DNA of 64,000 bases from an uncultured bacterium (GTDB lineage Bacteria; Planctomycetota; GCA-002687715). A program made the translations under genes and the position numbers. The stretch lies in assembly GCA_902826835.1 (NCBI GenBank), contig CADEGH010000005.1, positions 160,006-224,005 of the forward strand, written 5' to 3'. Below are positions 42,958 to 50,475 of this stretch, in pieces. Below the pieces are notes generated by a model, which did not search any database, was not told the origin of the DNA, and saw only the letters and a program-made list of their open reading frames with translations. Every line of letters begins with the position of its first letter. Within the stretch, counting starts at the first letter, position 1.

Positions 42958-43949
42958 TCCCGGCCCTCCTGTTGATGCGGCCCGCCTTGAAGGAGGCGAT
43001 CTGGGGAGGCAGCCAACTCCAACGGCGCTACGGGAAGGACGCACCCGTCCAGTCGCCGATTGGGGAGTCTTGGGAAGTGTCCTGTCTACCCGGTATGGAC
43101 TCGATCGATGAACACTCGCAGAGGCCGCTGTCCGACCTCTTCCGCCAAAATCCCGGCCAGCTTCTGGGGCCGGAGTGGGTGGCCGGATCCTTCCCACTGC
43201 TCCTCAAGCTGATTGCGACGAAGAGTCTCCTCTCGTTGCAAGTTCATCCGAACGACGATGAGGCGGCAGCCCTCGAGGGCCGCGGGCCCGGCAAGCGCGA
43301 GGCCTGGCTCGCGCTCGAAGCCGGTCCCGACTCTTTCCTCTATTTGGGGTTGAACGAAGGGGTCGAGCTCCCGGACCTTCGCCGCGCCATCCAGAGTGGC
43401 CAAAACGCCCAGATCGAGCCCCTCCTGCGCCGCATCCAGCCTCGTCCGGGCGACGTGTACGATGTGGCGCCGGGAACTCTGCACGCGATCGGGCCCGGCC
43501 TGGTCATGTTGGAAATTCAGCAAGCATCCGACGTCACGTACCGGGTGTGGGACTGGGGCAGAGTCGGGAGCGACGGGGTACCGCGCCCCCTTCACGTCGA
43601 GAAGGCATTCCAAGTCGCGAGGCCGACTCTGAGGCCAGAGGCCCTCTCGGCCCCCACTCCGAGCCGCCGAATGCCGGGCTCCATCCATCTGAGCCACGAA
43701 GACTTCCACCTCGAAACCTGGCAGGTCGACGGCATGTCCAGCCTCCTTGTCAGATCCCTTTGGCTCCTCACTTGCTTGGCGGGTGAGGGGACGCTCGAGG
43801 CGGCGGGTTTGGAGCCGGTCCGGATGACCCGTGGCTGTACCGTGGTCGTGCCCCGAGGCGCGGCCTTGGTTCATCTGAATGGTCGAGGAATGCGGCTTTC
43901 TGCGGTCACGCTCGGGTCCGCCATCCCCGGGGCGGACGGTCCTCGCTGA
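42954..43949 (+). CDS. manA: Mannose-6-phosphate isomerase (class I)
   Basis: 331 residues. Interconverts fructose-6-phosphate and mannose-6-phosphate, feeding GDP-mannose and glycans. Opens RPALKEAIWGGSQLQRRYGKD; zinc-site elements QVHPNDDEA, the KREAW glutamate and the GTLHAIGPGLVMLEIQQASDVTYRVWDWGR segment are present. A C-terminal cupin-like half ends the protein. The ATG overlaps the recN stop (ATGA). Relevant to the glycosyltransferases elsewhere in the window. Confidence 0.93.
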   Translation: MIPALLLMRPALKEAIWGGSQLQRRYGKDAPVQSPIGESWEVSCLPGMDSIDEHSQRPLSDLFRQNPGQLLGPEWVAGSFPLLLKLIATKSLLSLQVHPNDDEAAALEGRGPGKREAWLALEAGPDSFLYLGLNEGVELPDLRRAIQSGQNAQIEPLLRRIQPRPGDVYDVAPGTLHAIGPGLVMLEIQQASDVTYRVWDWGRVGSDGVPRPLHVEKAFQVARPTLRPEALSAPTPSRRMPGSIHLSHEDFHLETWQVDGMSSLLVRSLWLLTCLAGEGTLEAAGLEPVRMTRGCTVVVPRGAALVHLNGRGMRLSAVTLGSAIPGADGPR

Positions 43950-44034
43950 TCAAGAACTCGGGGTCCCCCTCGGTCGGGCGTTAGTGTTCGGCCCAGTTTG
44001 GATCGAATGCTCCGGCATTTTCCCGAGGTGAGTC

Positions 44035-44964
44035 ATGGCGGAAGCCAGCGAACGAGAACGTCTGCACAAATTCTTGGCCCGAGCGGGCGTAGCGAGTCGC
44101 CGCGATTGCGAGGACCTCATCATGGCGGGCCGCGTGCTTGTCAACGGTCAACTCGTGGGCAAGCTCGGAACCACGGTCGATCCGGACGCGGACGAGGTCA
44201 AGCTGGACGGGGAACGTGTCACCGTCGATCGCGCCGCTTACTTCCTCGTCTACAAGCCGAAGGGGGTCGTGTGCACGACTTCCGACCAGTTTGGGCGCAA
44301 GTCGGTGATCGACCTTCTCGGGACTCAAAAACTGAAGCGCCTCTTTCCGGTCGGACGGCTCGAGGAGGACTCGGAAGGCTTGATCCTCGTCACCAACGAC
44401 GGGGACTTTTCGCAGAAGGTGCTGAGCTGGAAGACTCCCTTGAAGCAGACATGGCACGTGCGGGCGCGAGGTAAGCTCCCGCCCGATGCGGTGGCGTCGG
44501 TCCGAGCCGGTGTGTGGCTGAGCGACGGAAAAACTTCGCCGATGGATGTGCGCGTCCTGCGGGCAGGGCCCCAGGTCACGACCTTCTTGGTGGTTCCGAC
44601 CGGTCAGCAGCACCGCCAGTTGCGCCGCGTGTTCGCGAAGGTGGGAGTGGCCACTGATCGGATCGTGCGCATCCGCATCGGTCCCCTCGGCACGCTGGGA
44701 CTGAAAGAACGTGGGTACCGGCGGCTCAAGGCCGAAGAGGTCCAGGCTCTCCTGGCTCCGGCCCCGGAACACGTCTCGGCACCCGCTCCGGTCATTCGCA
44801 GCCGGGGATCCCAAAGTGGTCCGCCCAGTCGATCCCCCGCTCGTCCGGGGCGCGGCAAGCCCGGGTCCGCGCCGCGCACGAAGGGAAGAGACGGCGGGCG
44901 AAGTCGCCCCGAGAAACGCCCGATCGATCGCGACGTGGCTCCGAAGCGTCGCGTCGTCCGCTGA
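44035..44964 (+). CDS. RsuA/RluB-type 23S/16S rRNA pseudouridine synthase with altered catalytic motif
   Basis: 309 residues. S4 RNA-binding domain at residues 8-60 (LHKFLARAGVASRRDCEDLIMAGRVLVNGQ), then YFLVYKPKGVVCTTSDQFGRKSVIDLL and the synthase core. The catalytic motif, normally GRLDxxSxG, reads VGRLEEDSEGLIL, so the catalytic Asp position holds Glu110 (codon GAG). The RNA-contact segment QQHRQLRRVFAKVG is intact. Residues 245-309 are a basic, arginine/proline-rich tail that may add RNA affinity. Target site cannot be decided. Confidence 0.88.
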   Translation: MAEASERERLHKFLARAGVASRRDCEDLIMAGRVLVNGQLVGKLGTTVDPDADEVKLDGERVTVDRAAYFLVYKPKGVVCTTSDQFGRKSVIDLLGTQKLKRLFPVGRLEEDSEGLILVTNDGDFSQKVLSWKTPLKQTWHVRARGKLPPDAVASVRAGVWLSDGKTSPMDVRVLRAGPQVTTFLVVPTGQQHRQLRRVFAKVGVATDRIVRIRIGPLGTLGLKERGYRRLKAEEVQALLAPAPEHVSAPAPVIRSRGSQSGPPSRSPARPGRGKPGSAPRTKGRDGGRSRPEKRPIDRDVAPKRRVVR

Positions 44965-45123
44965 CCAGGATCGTTCGCCCCGATGGGTGGTCAGCGGCCC
45001 GTCGCCTGGCTACGTGCCTGGGCGGTCTTCAGGCGGTTGCGAGTGCCCGGTGAAGGCCTGACCTGTCCAGCGGAACCACCTCGGCCACGCCGCGGGCGGG
45101 GACGAGAGCCGGACGCACGACGA

Positions 45124-46368
45124 TCAGTTCTCCTCGGACTCCTGGTCCTCGGCCGCTTCGGTCTCGCTGACCGGACGGAAACGCGGGAAGCGAACGAGCT
45201 GGGAGAGGATGAGCACGAACCGCGCATCCTCGCGCCGCACGACGTACCGGCGAACCTTCTTGATGCTGCCGGCTTTGGCCTCCACATAGATCGTGAAGAC
45301 CTTGGAGGTCACCGTCAGGTTGTTTCTGATCTCCGTGAACAAACGATCGGTCACGGTGTTGACGTCGCGCTTGACATCGTCCACCGATTCGAATGCCCCC
45401 GACCCCAATTCTTCTTCGGGATCCTCGCTCGAACCCGCGCGAGGCTCGGCCGGCTGCCGCTCCCGCGACTCCCGATTTTCACCGCGGAGGCGATCCTCCA
45501 AGTCGCGCTTCTCTTCGAACTCCTTCGACTTGTCAGTGCGGTGGAAGTAGATGTTGGAGCCGACGATCGCGTCCGAGTCGTTCCTTCGGAACAGCCCCCG
45601 CAGCACCGCTTCGGAGGACGTGTTCACGTTGATGCGGAGGTCGGACCAGAGAGTCAGCGAGTGCATCAGGCCCGGGATGATGGTGCCATCTTCGGGGTCG
45701 ATCTGATCGAAGAGCAGGTCCTGGGGTAGGCCCGGGATCAATGCGAGGTCGACGATGTCCAGGGGCAGTCCCGATTTCGAGAGGGGTCGCGGGGTGGGGC
45801 CGAAACCAGTGTCTCCCTCTTTGCGGTTGATGAATGCGGAGATGGCATCGGCGAAGAGCTGGGCCTGATCGGGCAAAAGGTCGGCGCGCGTTTCCTTGCG
45901 GAAGGTGTCGAGTACGTTGTAAAGCCCCTCCTTGCGACGCTCTTTTTGGGCATCGTTCCCCAGGGTAAGCAGGCCGAGGGGCCACTTGCGCTCCTCGTCT
46001 TCGATGAAGATGCGCAGTTTGATGGAATCTCCGGAGTCCTCCGGATTGGGCACGAGGCCGGGCGCCAAAGTGTTGGGATCGAGGTCCTTCGTGATGCCTT
46101 CGGTGGAACACCACGGCTCGAGCAGCGTGTCGGTTTCGGGTGAATTCTCGGCGTCGTCGAGGATGTGGGCCTTGGCGATCTCAAGCCCCGCCTTGAGCGC
46201 ATAGTCGAGCCGAAGCTCCAGGTCGGCATTTTGGGACGCCTCCCACTCGGTGGTGGCTACCGAGGTCGCTTCCGCCGCGAGAATGATCAACAGGGACGCC
46301 ACGATGATCACGAGGATCAGAGCGGCGCCCCGTTCGGAGGACTGGGGCCGGGGCCAGCGGTTTGACAT
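45124..46368 (-). CDS. gspK: Type II secretion minor pseudopilin GspK-like protein
   Basis: 414 residues. Starts SERGAALILVIIVASLLIILAAEA, a prepilin-like segment with the G/A-A-L-I cleavage context but no classical GFTLLE, as in GspK. The following globular region includes NPETDTLLEPW-like loops, LPDQAQLFADAISAFINRKEGDTGFG, and the GLPLDIVDLALIPGLPQDLLFDQIDPEDG helix-hairpin-helix expected of GspK, plus INVNTSSEAVLRGLF. In other T2SS, GspK caps the pseudopilus tip. A charged, disordered insert sits at about 300-330. The secretin gene is 74 bases upstream. Confidence 0.8.
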   Translation of the reverse strand: MSNRWPRPQSSERGAALILVIIVASLLIILAAEATSVATTEWEASQNADLELRLDYALKAGLEIAKAHILDDAENSPETDTLLEPWCSTEGITKDLDPNTLAPGLVPNPEDSGDSIKLRIFIEDEERKWPLGLLTLGNDAQKERRKEGLYNVLDTFRKETRADLLPDQAQLFADAISAFINRKEGDTGFGPTPRPLSKSGLPLDIVDLALIPGLPQDLLFDQIDPEDGTIIPGLMHSLTLWSDLRINVNTSSEAVLRGLFRRNDSDAIVGSNIYFHRTDKSKEFEEKRDLEDRLRGENRESRERQPAEPRAGSSEDPEEELGSGAFESVDDVKRDVNTVTDRLFTEIRNNLTVTSKVFTIYVEAKAGSIKKVRRYVVRREDARFVLILSQLVRFPRFRPVSETEAAEDQESEEN

Positions 46369-46442
46369 TCCAGCAGTTGGACGGGGGAAAAGAGGAGGGA
46401 ATTCCCGGCCCCGAGCTTATCAGCGCCGGATCGCCGAGCGAT

Positions 46443-47777
46443 TCACTTCGCGGCGGGTTCCGGTGCCGGGGGCTCGGCGGGGGTGATAAGGGTCCGAGCC
46501 CGCTGTCCATCGGGGGTGATGATCTTTGGGCGGATGAAAAAGATCAGGTTGGTGCGTGCGTCTTGAGTGTGTCGGCTCGAAAAGAGCACGCCGACCAGAG
46601 GGATCTCGCCTAGGACCGGTACGCGGTCATCGACGCCGAGTCGGCTCGTGCTGATGAGTCCGCCAAGGACGACCGTGGCGCCGTCCCTCACGTCCATGGT
46701 CGTGGTCACCGAGCGGTTCGCGATCACCGGATTGACGGCTTCGGACGAGCCGGAGGTGATCGTGGTGGCCCCGGTTACGTTTTGCACCTTGACCTCGACC
46801 GCCATCCGGATGGTGTCGGGGCGGATCATGGTCGGGAGGACATCGAGAGAAATGTTGACCTGCTTGAACTTCACACTCACCACAGTGTTGGCGCCGGCGA
46901 CATTCAGTTCGAAGTAGGGGACCTCCTGGCCGGCCGTCACGGACGCGGCGTGACCGGAAAGCACGGCTACGTTGGGCGCGTTGACGACATCCACTTTCGT
47001 GAAGAGCTTGAGGGCGGAGATCAAGAGGTCGATCTGCACGTCCTCTTGGATGGTGCCGAGCTCGGTGAGGATGTTCGGGATGAAGGATCCGGTGCCCCCT
47101 GGGAGCCCCGGCACGCCGCGGCCGAGGCGGGCTCGGTCGAAGATGGTGTCGGTCGGGGAGAGGGCGCTGTAGGGGTTCGCCGGGTTGAAGGGATGATCGT
47201 CGCGCTCGAGCGAGAACCACTCGAATCCCAAGGCAAACTCGTCGCTCTCGACGACTTCGACCGCGCGTGCTTCGATCACGATCTGGGGGATGCTGCCGAG
47301 AATCGTCTGGACTAACTTGGCACACTGATCCACAGCCTTGGTGGGGCCTCGCAGCAAGAGAGGTTCCAAGCCACTCGCGTCTTTCCAGCCCGGATGGAGT
47401 TGCGCGACATTGGGATCGCGAAACAGCGCCGAGGATGACGGACTCTTCGGATCACTCGCGCTCCACATGGCGGGATTGGCCGCCACCCAGTCCGGGTGTT
47501 CGCGGAGGAGATCGCTCACGGCCTTCCCCATACCAGGGGTCAGCCAGAGTACGCGGGTGATGCTTCCGTCGGCGTTGGCGATGTCGGGGTAGCGGTAGAC
47601 CTCCGAGTCGGGAGGTTTTTGGGCCGCCGAGGGATCGTCGGTGCGGTACGGCACCGGCTGCGACAGAATGTCCGATATGTCCCGCTCGAGCGCGGCACCG
47701 CAGCCGCCGAGGAGAACGAGAACCACCCAAGCCGCCAACGGCAGCCAGAGGGCGCACGACCGGGGGCGCAGTTTCAC
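46443..47777 (-). CDS. gspD: Secretin-family outer-membrane lipoprotein (GspD-like)
   Basis: 444 residues, short for GspD. Lipobox LLGGC with cysteine 26. One N-type domain (about residues 60-180), then the secretin homology region: IPQIVIEARAVEVVESDEFALGFEWF, LLISALKLFTKVDVVNAPNVAVLSGHAASVTAGQEVPYFE, INISLDVLPTMIRPDTIRMAVEVKVQNVTG and the signature VPVLGEIPLVGVLFSSRHTQDARTNLIFFIRPKII. Forms a multimeric outer-membrane gate. Its start lies in the last codons of the small secreted protein gene (4-base overlap). Confidence 0.88.
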   Translation of the reverse strand: MKLRPRSCALWLPLAAWVVLVLLGGCGAALERDISDILSQPVPYRTDDPSAAQKPPDSEVYRYPDIANADGSITRVLWLTPGMGKAVSDLLREHPDWVAANPAMWSASDPKSPSSSALFRDPNVAQLHPGWKDASGLEPLLLRGPTKAVDQCAKLVQTILGSIPQIVIEARAVEVVESDEFALGFEWFSLERDDHPFNPANPYSALSPTDTIFDRARLGRGVPGLPGGTGSFIPNILTELGTIQEDVQIDLLISALKLFTKVDVVNAPNVAVLSGHAASVTAGQEVPYFELNVAGANTVVSVKFKQVNISLDVLPTMIRPDTIRMAVEVKVQNVTGATTITSGSSEAVNPVIANRSVTTTMDVRDGATVVLGGLISTSRLGVDDRVPVLGEIPLVGVLFSSRHTQDARTNLIFFIRPKIITPDGQRARTLITPAEPPAPEPAAK

Positions 47778-48184
47778 AGGTGCCGAACGATTTCGCTGGT
47801 GATGTCCGGAGGGAGGTGGTCTTTGACGGTGATCGCTCCGACTTCGGCCACCATTTCGTAGCGACCGTGCTGGACCGTCTTCGTGACCGCTTCCGAGAAC
47901 CGATCCGAGGCCTTTTTCATGAAGAGCAGATACTCGGCGCTCGTCGGATCCAAATTGCGTCGCTTGATCTCCTGGTACTCGGGAATGGCGTTGAACACGG
48001 TGAGGGACACCACGGTGCCCACCTTGACAACCTCGAGCTGGTCTCCGGAGCAGGCGGTCACCGGGTGGTACACCCGCGCCGCGTTGACCACGGTCACTTC
48101 GAACTTTTCGGACTCTCCCGAGATGGCCATCGCCGGGGAGACGCCCAGGAAGAACACGATAAGGAACCAGGGTAGACGATTCAT
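47774..48184 (-). CDS. Small exported protein of unknown function in the secretin operon
   Basis: 136 residues. MNRLPWFLIVFFLGVSPAMAISG is a typical signal peptide with cleavage after AMA. The mature domain (about 115 residues) has alternating strands (KFEVTVVNAARVYHPVTACSGDQLEVVKVGTVVSLTVFNAI) and a helix (PTSAEYLLFMKKASDRFSEAVTK). No family recognised. Precedes and overlaps the secretin gene, so it may be an assembly partner or pilotin, but that is inference. Confidence 0.6.
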   Translation of the reverse strand: MNRLPWFLIVFFLGVSPAMAISGESEKFEVTVVNAARVYHPVTACSGDQLEVVKVGTVVSLTVFNAIPEYQEIKRRNLDPTSAEYLLFMKKASDRFSEAVTKTVQHGRYEMVAEVGAITVKDHLPPDITSEIVRHL

Positions 48185-48368
48185 GGCGTCAGCCTCCTAG
48201 TCCCACACCTAGCCAAATCGGCCGATTTCGCTGGCGCCTGGAGCCGTACTCCGGCGCTTCATCCATCAGTTGCTTGCGTTCATGAGGTTCCATCGCGCGG
48301 GGGCATCATAAACGCCAGGCCCAAACCGGGGAACCGCAAGCCGGGAAAAATTCTCGGCGGCGCGAAGT

Positions 48369-49340
48369 TCAGGACGGACGAGCCTCTTTTTCGCGCTCGG
48401 GGACCCAAATCGTGCAGCGATTCCCGCCCCACCGTCGGCTCTGTTGGAGAGCGGCGCGGGCCCGTTTCTCGAAATCTTCGGGACTTTCGAAATGGTCGCC
48501 GGCGAAAGCGGCGATGCCCGCCGAGGCCGTGACCCGCAGATCCTGTTCCCCGAGTTCAAAGGCGCGGCCTTCGATCGAGCTCAGGATGCGGCGGGACATC
48601 GTGGTGGCGCCGGCGACATCCGTGTGCGGCAGCAGCAACATGAATTCCCGATCGCGGTAGCGAGCCAAATGGTCGATATCCCGCGACTCGCAGAGAAGGA
48701 GACCCGCGACTTCATTGAGGAGCCGCCGTTCGTCGGCTCCATCCAAGTGCGCGGCCTCCTCGCCGTCGATTCCGATCAAGACACAGGTGAGAGGCAGGTT
48801 GAACCGGCGGGCTTTCTTGAACTCGTCAGCGATCTTGAGGTCCGTGTAGGCCCGGTTGTACAGGCCGGTGAGCGAATCCGAGATGTGGGCAAGCAGGGGG
48901 TTTTCCTGGCGAGCTCGATCCTCGAGGTCGTCCAGGATGTCCGCGATCTTGTGATCGGCCCCGGCGGGCAGCTCCGAGCGCTGCTCCAAAGCGGTCGTGA
49001 TGTCCGTAGGACTCAGCGGGGCGCCGACCAGGGCATCGGCGCCGCAGAGTCGGAGGCGATCGGCTTGGCTTGAGTCTTCCTCCTCCACCCCGACCACCAC
49101 ACGAATGCGCCCGGTGGAGCCCTCGCCCTTCAAGGTCTTCAGGACTTCGATCGCCGAGGGCCGGGGGAGGAGGTGGTGGAGGTAGATGGCACGAGGAGAG
49201 GAGACATCGACGGCCTCCAGGACTTCAGTTCCAGAGGCAGCCACCACCACCCGATACCCCCGAGACTCGAGAAGTTGGGCGAGTGGCGTGATGCGGTTGG
49301 CGTCAAAGTCGCCCAGGATCAGGGTTCTCGGAGTAGCCAT
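48369..49340 (-). CDS. REC-GGDEF protein with degenerate active site, putative cyclic-di-GMP receptor
   Basis: 323 residues. Residues 1-120 form a receiver-like domain (LILGDFDANRITPLAQLLESRGYRVVVAASG), but the acceptor position is IYLHHLLP, with no aspartate. Residues 155-320 form a GGDEF domain: DSLTGLYNRAY is intact, yet the signature reads RYRDREF (229-233) instead of GGDEF, so cyclase activity is unlikely. RDID at 220-223 keeps the RxxD inhibitory-site motif five residues before it. The protein may therefore sense cyclic-di-GMP. It is divergent from the DUF5658-like and sigma genes. Confidence 0.8.
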   Translation of the reverse strand: MATPRTLILGDFDANRITPLAQLLESRGYRVVVAASGTEVLEAVDVSSPRAIYLHHLLPRPSAIEVLKTLKGEGSTGRIRVVVGVEEEDSSQADRLRLCGADALVGAPLSPTDITTALEQRSELPAGADHKIADILDDLEDRARQENPLLAHISDSLTGLYNRAYTDLKIADEFKKARRFNLPLTCVLIGIDGEEAAHLDGADERRLLNEVAGLLLCESRDIDHLARYRDREFMLLLPHTDVAGATTMSRRILSSIEGRAFELGEQDLRVTASAGIAAFAGDHFESPEDFEKRARAALQQSRRWGGNRCTIWVPEREKEARPS

Positions 49341-49419
49341 AATGCCTTCTATTCTGCGCGCGATGGGGTTCCGGGGAAGGCCCCACCGGGGGTGGGCCTT
49401 CGAACGGACCTTATTTCGG

Positions 49420-49463
49420 CTCGGGGAGTCGGCTTTCTCAAGTCGGAACGCCGATTCTCCGAG
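49420..49463 (+). promoter_or_regulatory. Strong leader hairpin before the DUF5658-like gene
   Basis: A 14-base stem pairs 49420-49433 with 49450-49463, including two G-U pairs, with a 16-base loop. The 3-prime arm ends four bases before the AGAAGGGG ribosome-binding site. A second GC-rich hairpin lies at 49377-49400. Function unknown. Confidence 0.45.
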
Positions 49464-49474
49464 TGCAGAAGGGG

Positions 49475-49990
49475 ATGATGGACACCGTGACCAAGCGAAG
49501 CGATGGGCGAGCGGATCTGGACCGCCTTGGGCCCTACGGGACTTGGCCGTACGTGGAGCGGCGCCGCGGCCAGGACCGCCGCGCCGAAAAGACGAGGCCG
49601 TTCGGCCGTTTTTTCCTCCGGGGCCTGCGCGCGCGGGGCCGCCGCCGGAGCGAGTCGGAAAATCTCTACGTGGATCGCTACGAGCGACGCGATCTTTGGC
49701 TCGCGGTTTCCATCCTGGGTCTAAATGTCCTGGACGCCGGGTTTACCCTCGCTTACTTGGACGGTGATTCCTCGAGGGAGGCCAACCCCATCGCCCGCTT
49801 CCTGATCGATCAGGGGTTCGGGTGGTTCATTTTCAGCAAGGCGTTCGTGGTCGGGCTGTGCCTGTTCTTCTTGACCGTGCACAAGACGTTTCGATGGGTG
49901 CGGCCGGCGCTGGTCCTCTTGTGCTTTTTCTACTCCGTTCTTCTCGTGTACCACTTGTACCTCCAGTGGTTGGTCAAGGCGCACACCTGA
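49475..49990 (+). CDS. DUF5658-like membrane protein
   Basis: 171 residues from the first of two adjacent ATGs after AGAAGGGG. The N-terminal 60 residues are polar and arginine-rich, including VERRRGQDRRAEK, a motif typical of bacterial DUF5658 proteins. Three hydrophobic segments follow (LWLAVSILGLNVLDAGFTLAYL, WFIFSKAFVVGLCLFFLTV, WVRPALVLLCFFYSVLLVYHLYL). No catalytic function known. Divergent from the REC-GGDEF gene and upstream of the riboswitch-sigma unit. Confidence 0.75.
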   Translation: MMDTVTKRSDGRADLDRLGPYGTWPYVERRRGQDRRAEKTRPFGRFFLRGLRARGRRRSESENLYVDRYERRDLWLAVSILGLNVLDAGFTLAYLDGDSSREANPIARFLIDQGFGWFIFSKAFVVGLCLFFLTVHKTFRWVRPALVLLCFFYSVLLVYHLYLQWLVKAHT

Positions 49991-50176
49991 GCGGGTTTTG
50001 ACGGCGCAGCGGGAGCGAGACCCCCGCGGAGAGCGGGGCCGCTCCTTGAGGTGGGGCGCTACTCCAGAGAAATTTCTCCGTGCGCCGGACCATTCGAAGT
50101 ATGGAGAATTGCCGGGATTTTTCGAGGTTGGAGGGGGCGAGTTTCGGGCGCGCCAAAAAAAGATTCCGAGATTGAT

Positions 50177-50204
50177 TTGACACGGGGAGGATCCCCTGTA
50201 CTCT
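50177..50204 (+). promoter_or_regulatory. Sigma-70 promoter of the riboswitch-sigma transcript
   Basis: TTGACA, a 16-base spacer and TACTCT. The -35 box is a perfect consensus, the -10 is moderate. The spacer holds GGGGA-GGA-TCCCC, an inverted repeat between the two boxes. Transcription would start about 65 bases before the aptamer. Confidence 0.6.
50184..50196. promoter_or_regulatory. Inverted repeat inside the promoter spacer
   Basis: GGGGA, three bases, TCCCC, placed between the -35 and -10 boxes of the riboswitch promoter. This is a typical repressor location. No protein partner can be named. Confidence 0.35.
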
Positions 50205-50271
50205 TCCCCCGGATCGCACTTCACACGTGCGCTCCGCTGCCTCGCAAGGGGCAGCACAACTTGTTTCGGTG

Positions 50272-50372
50272 CTCAGAGCACGAACGGGCAAACCAGTCGA
50301 AAGGCTGGGACGCAAAGCTTTAGGGCCCTCCCCGCTGAGGCGGAAGGGCAGCCAGTTGCCGAAGCCGAGGGG
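50272..50372 (+). ncRNA. Cyclic-di-GMP-I (GEMM-I) riboswitch
   Basis: The class I consensus is nearly exact: GGGCAAACC at 50286-50294, a CAG/CTG stem capped by a TCGAAAG (GAAA tetraloop), then GGGACGCAAAGC, which are the most conserved blocks of the GEMM-I aptamer. A second stem region (GGGCCC..., then GGCGGAAGGGCAGCC) and a 3-prime segment with TTGCCGAAGC complete the fold. The 5-prime TTTCGG can pair with CCGAAG to close it. It is followed by the FliA/WhiG-type sigma gene about 100 bases on, so the ligand should control that gene; on or off is not determinable. Confidence 0.92.
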
Positions 50373-50383
50373 ACCGGTCGAAA

Positions 50384-50435
50384 AGGCCGATCATCCTGCG
50401 CTTCTCGCGGAGTCGGCCTATTTCATTTGGCCGAC
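50384..50435 (+). promoter_or_regulatory. Expression platform with three mutually complementary segments
   Basis: AGGCCGA (50384-50390) can pair with TCGGCCT (50413-50419), which is followed by the T-rich tail ATTTCATTT. Alternatively GTCGGCC (50412-50418) pairs perfectly with GGCCGAC (50429-50435). The middle segment cannot do both. The first structure resembles a terminator and the second an antiterminator or vice versa. Confidence 0.55.
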
Positions 50436-50475
50436 GCTCGAGAATCGCGCCCTCCCTTCGCAGAAAGGACCGAAG

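Larger units (their letters stand above)
49991..50475 (+). other. 485-base intergenic region holding the riboswitch leader
   Basis: From left to right: a GC-rich stretch, an AT-richer run with AAAAAAA at 50155-50161, a sigma-70 promoter (50177-50204), the cyclic-di-GMP-I aptamer (about 50272-50372) and an expression platform with interlocking repeats (50384-50435). The whole region reads as the 5-prime control segment of the FliA/WhiG-type sigma gene. Confidence 0.7.
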
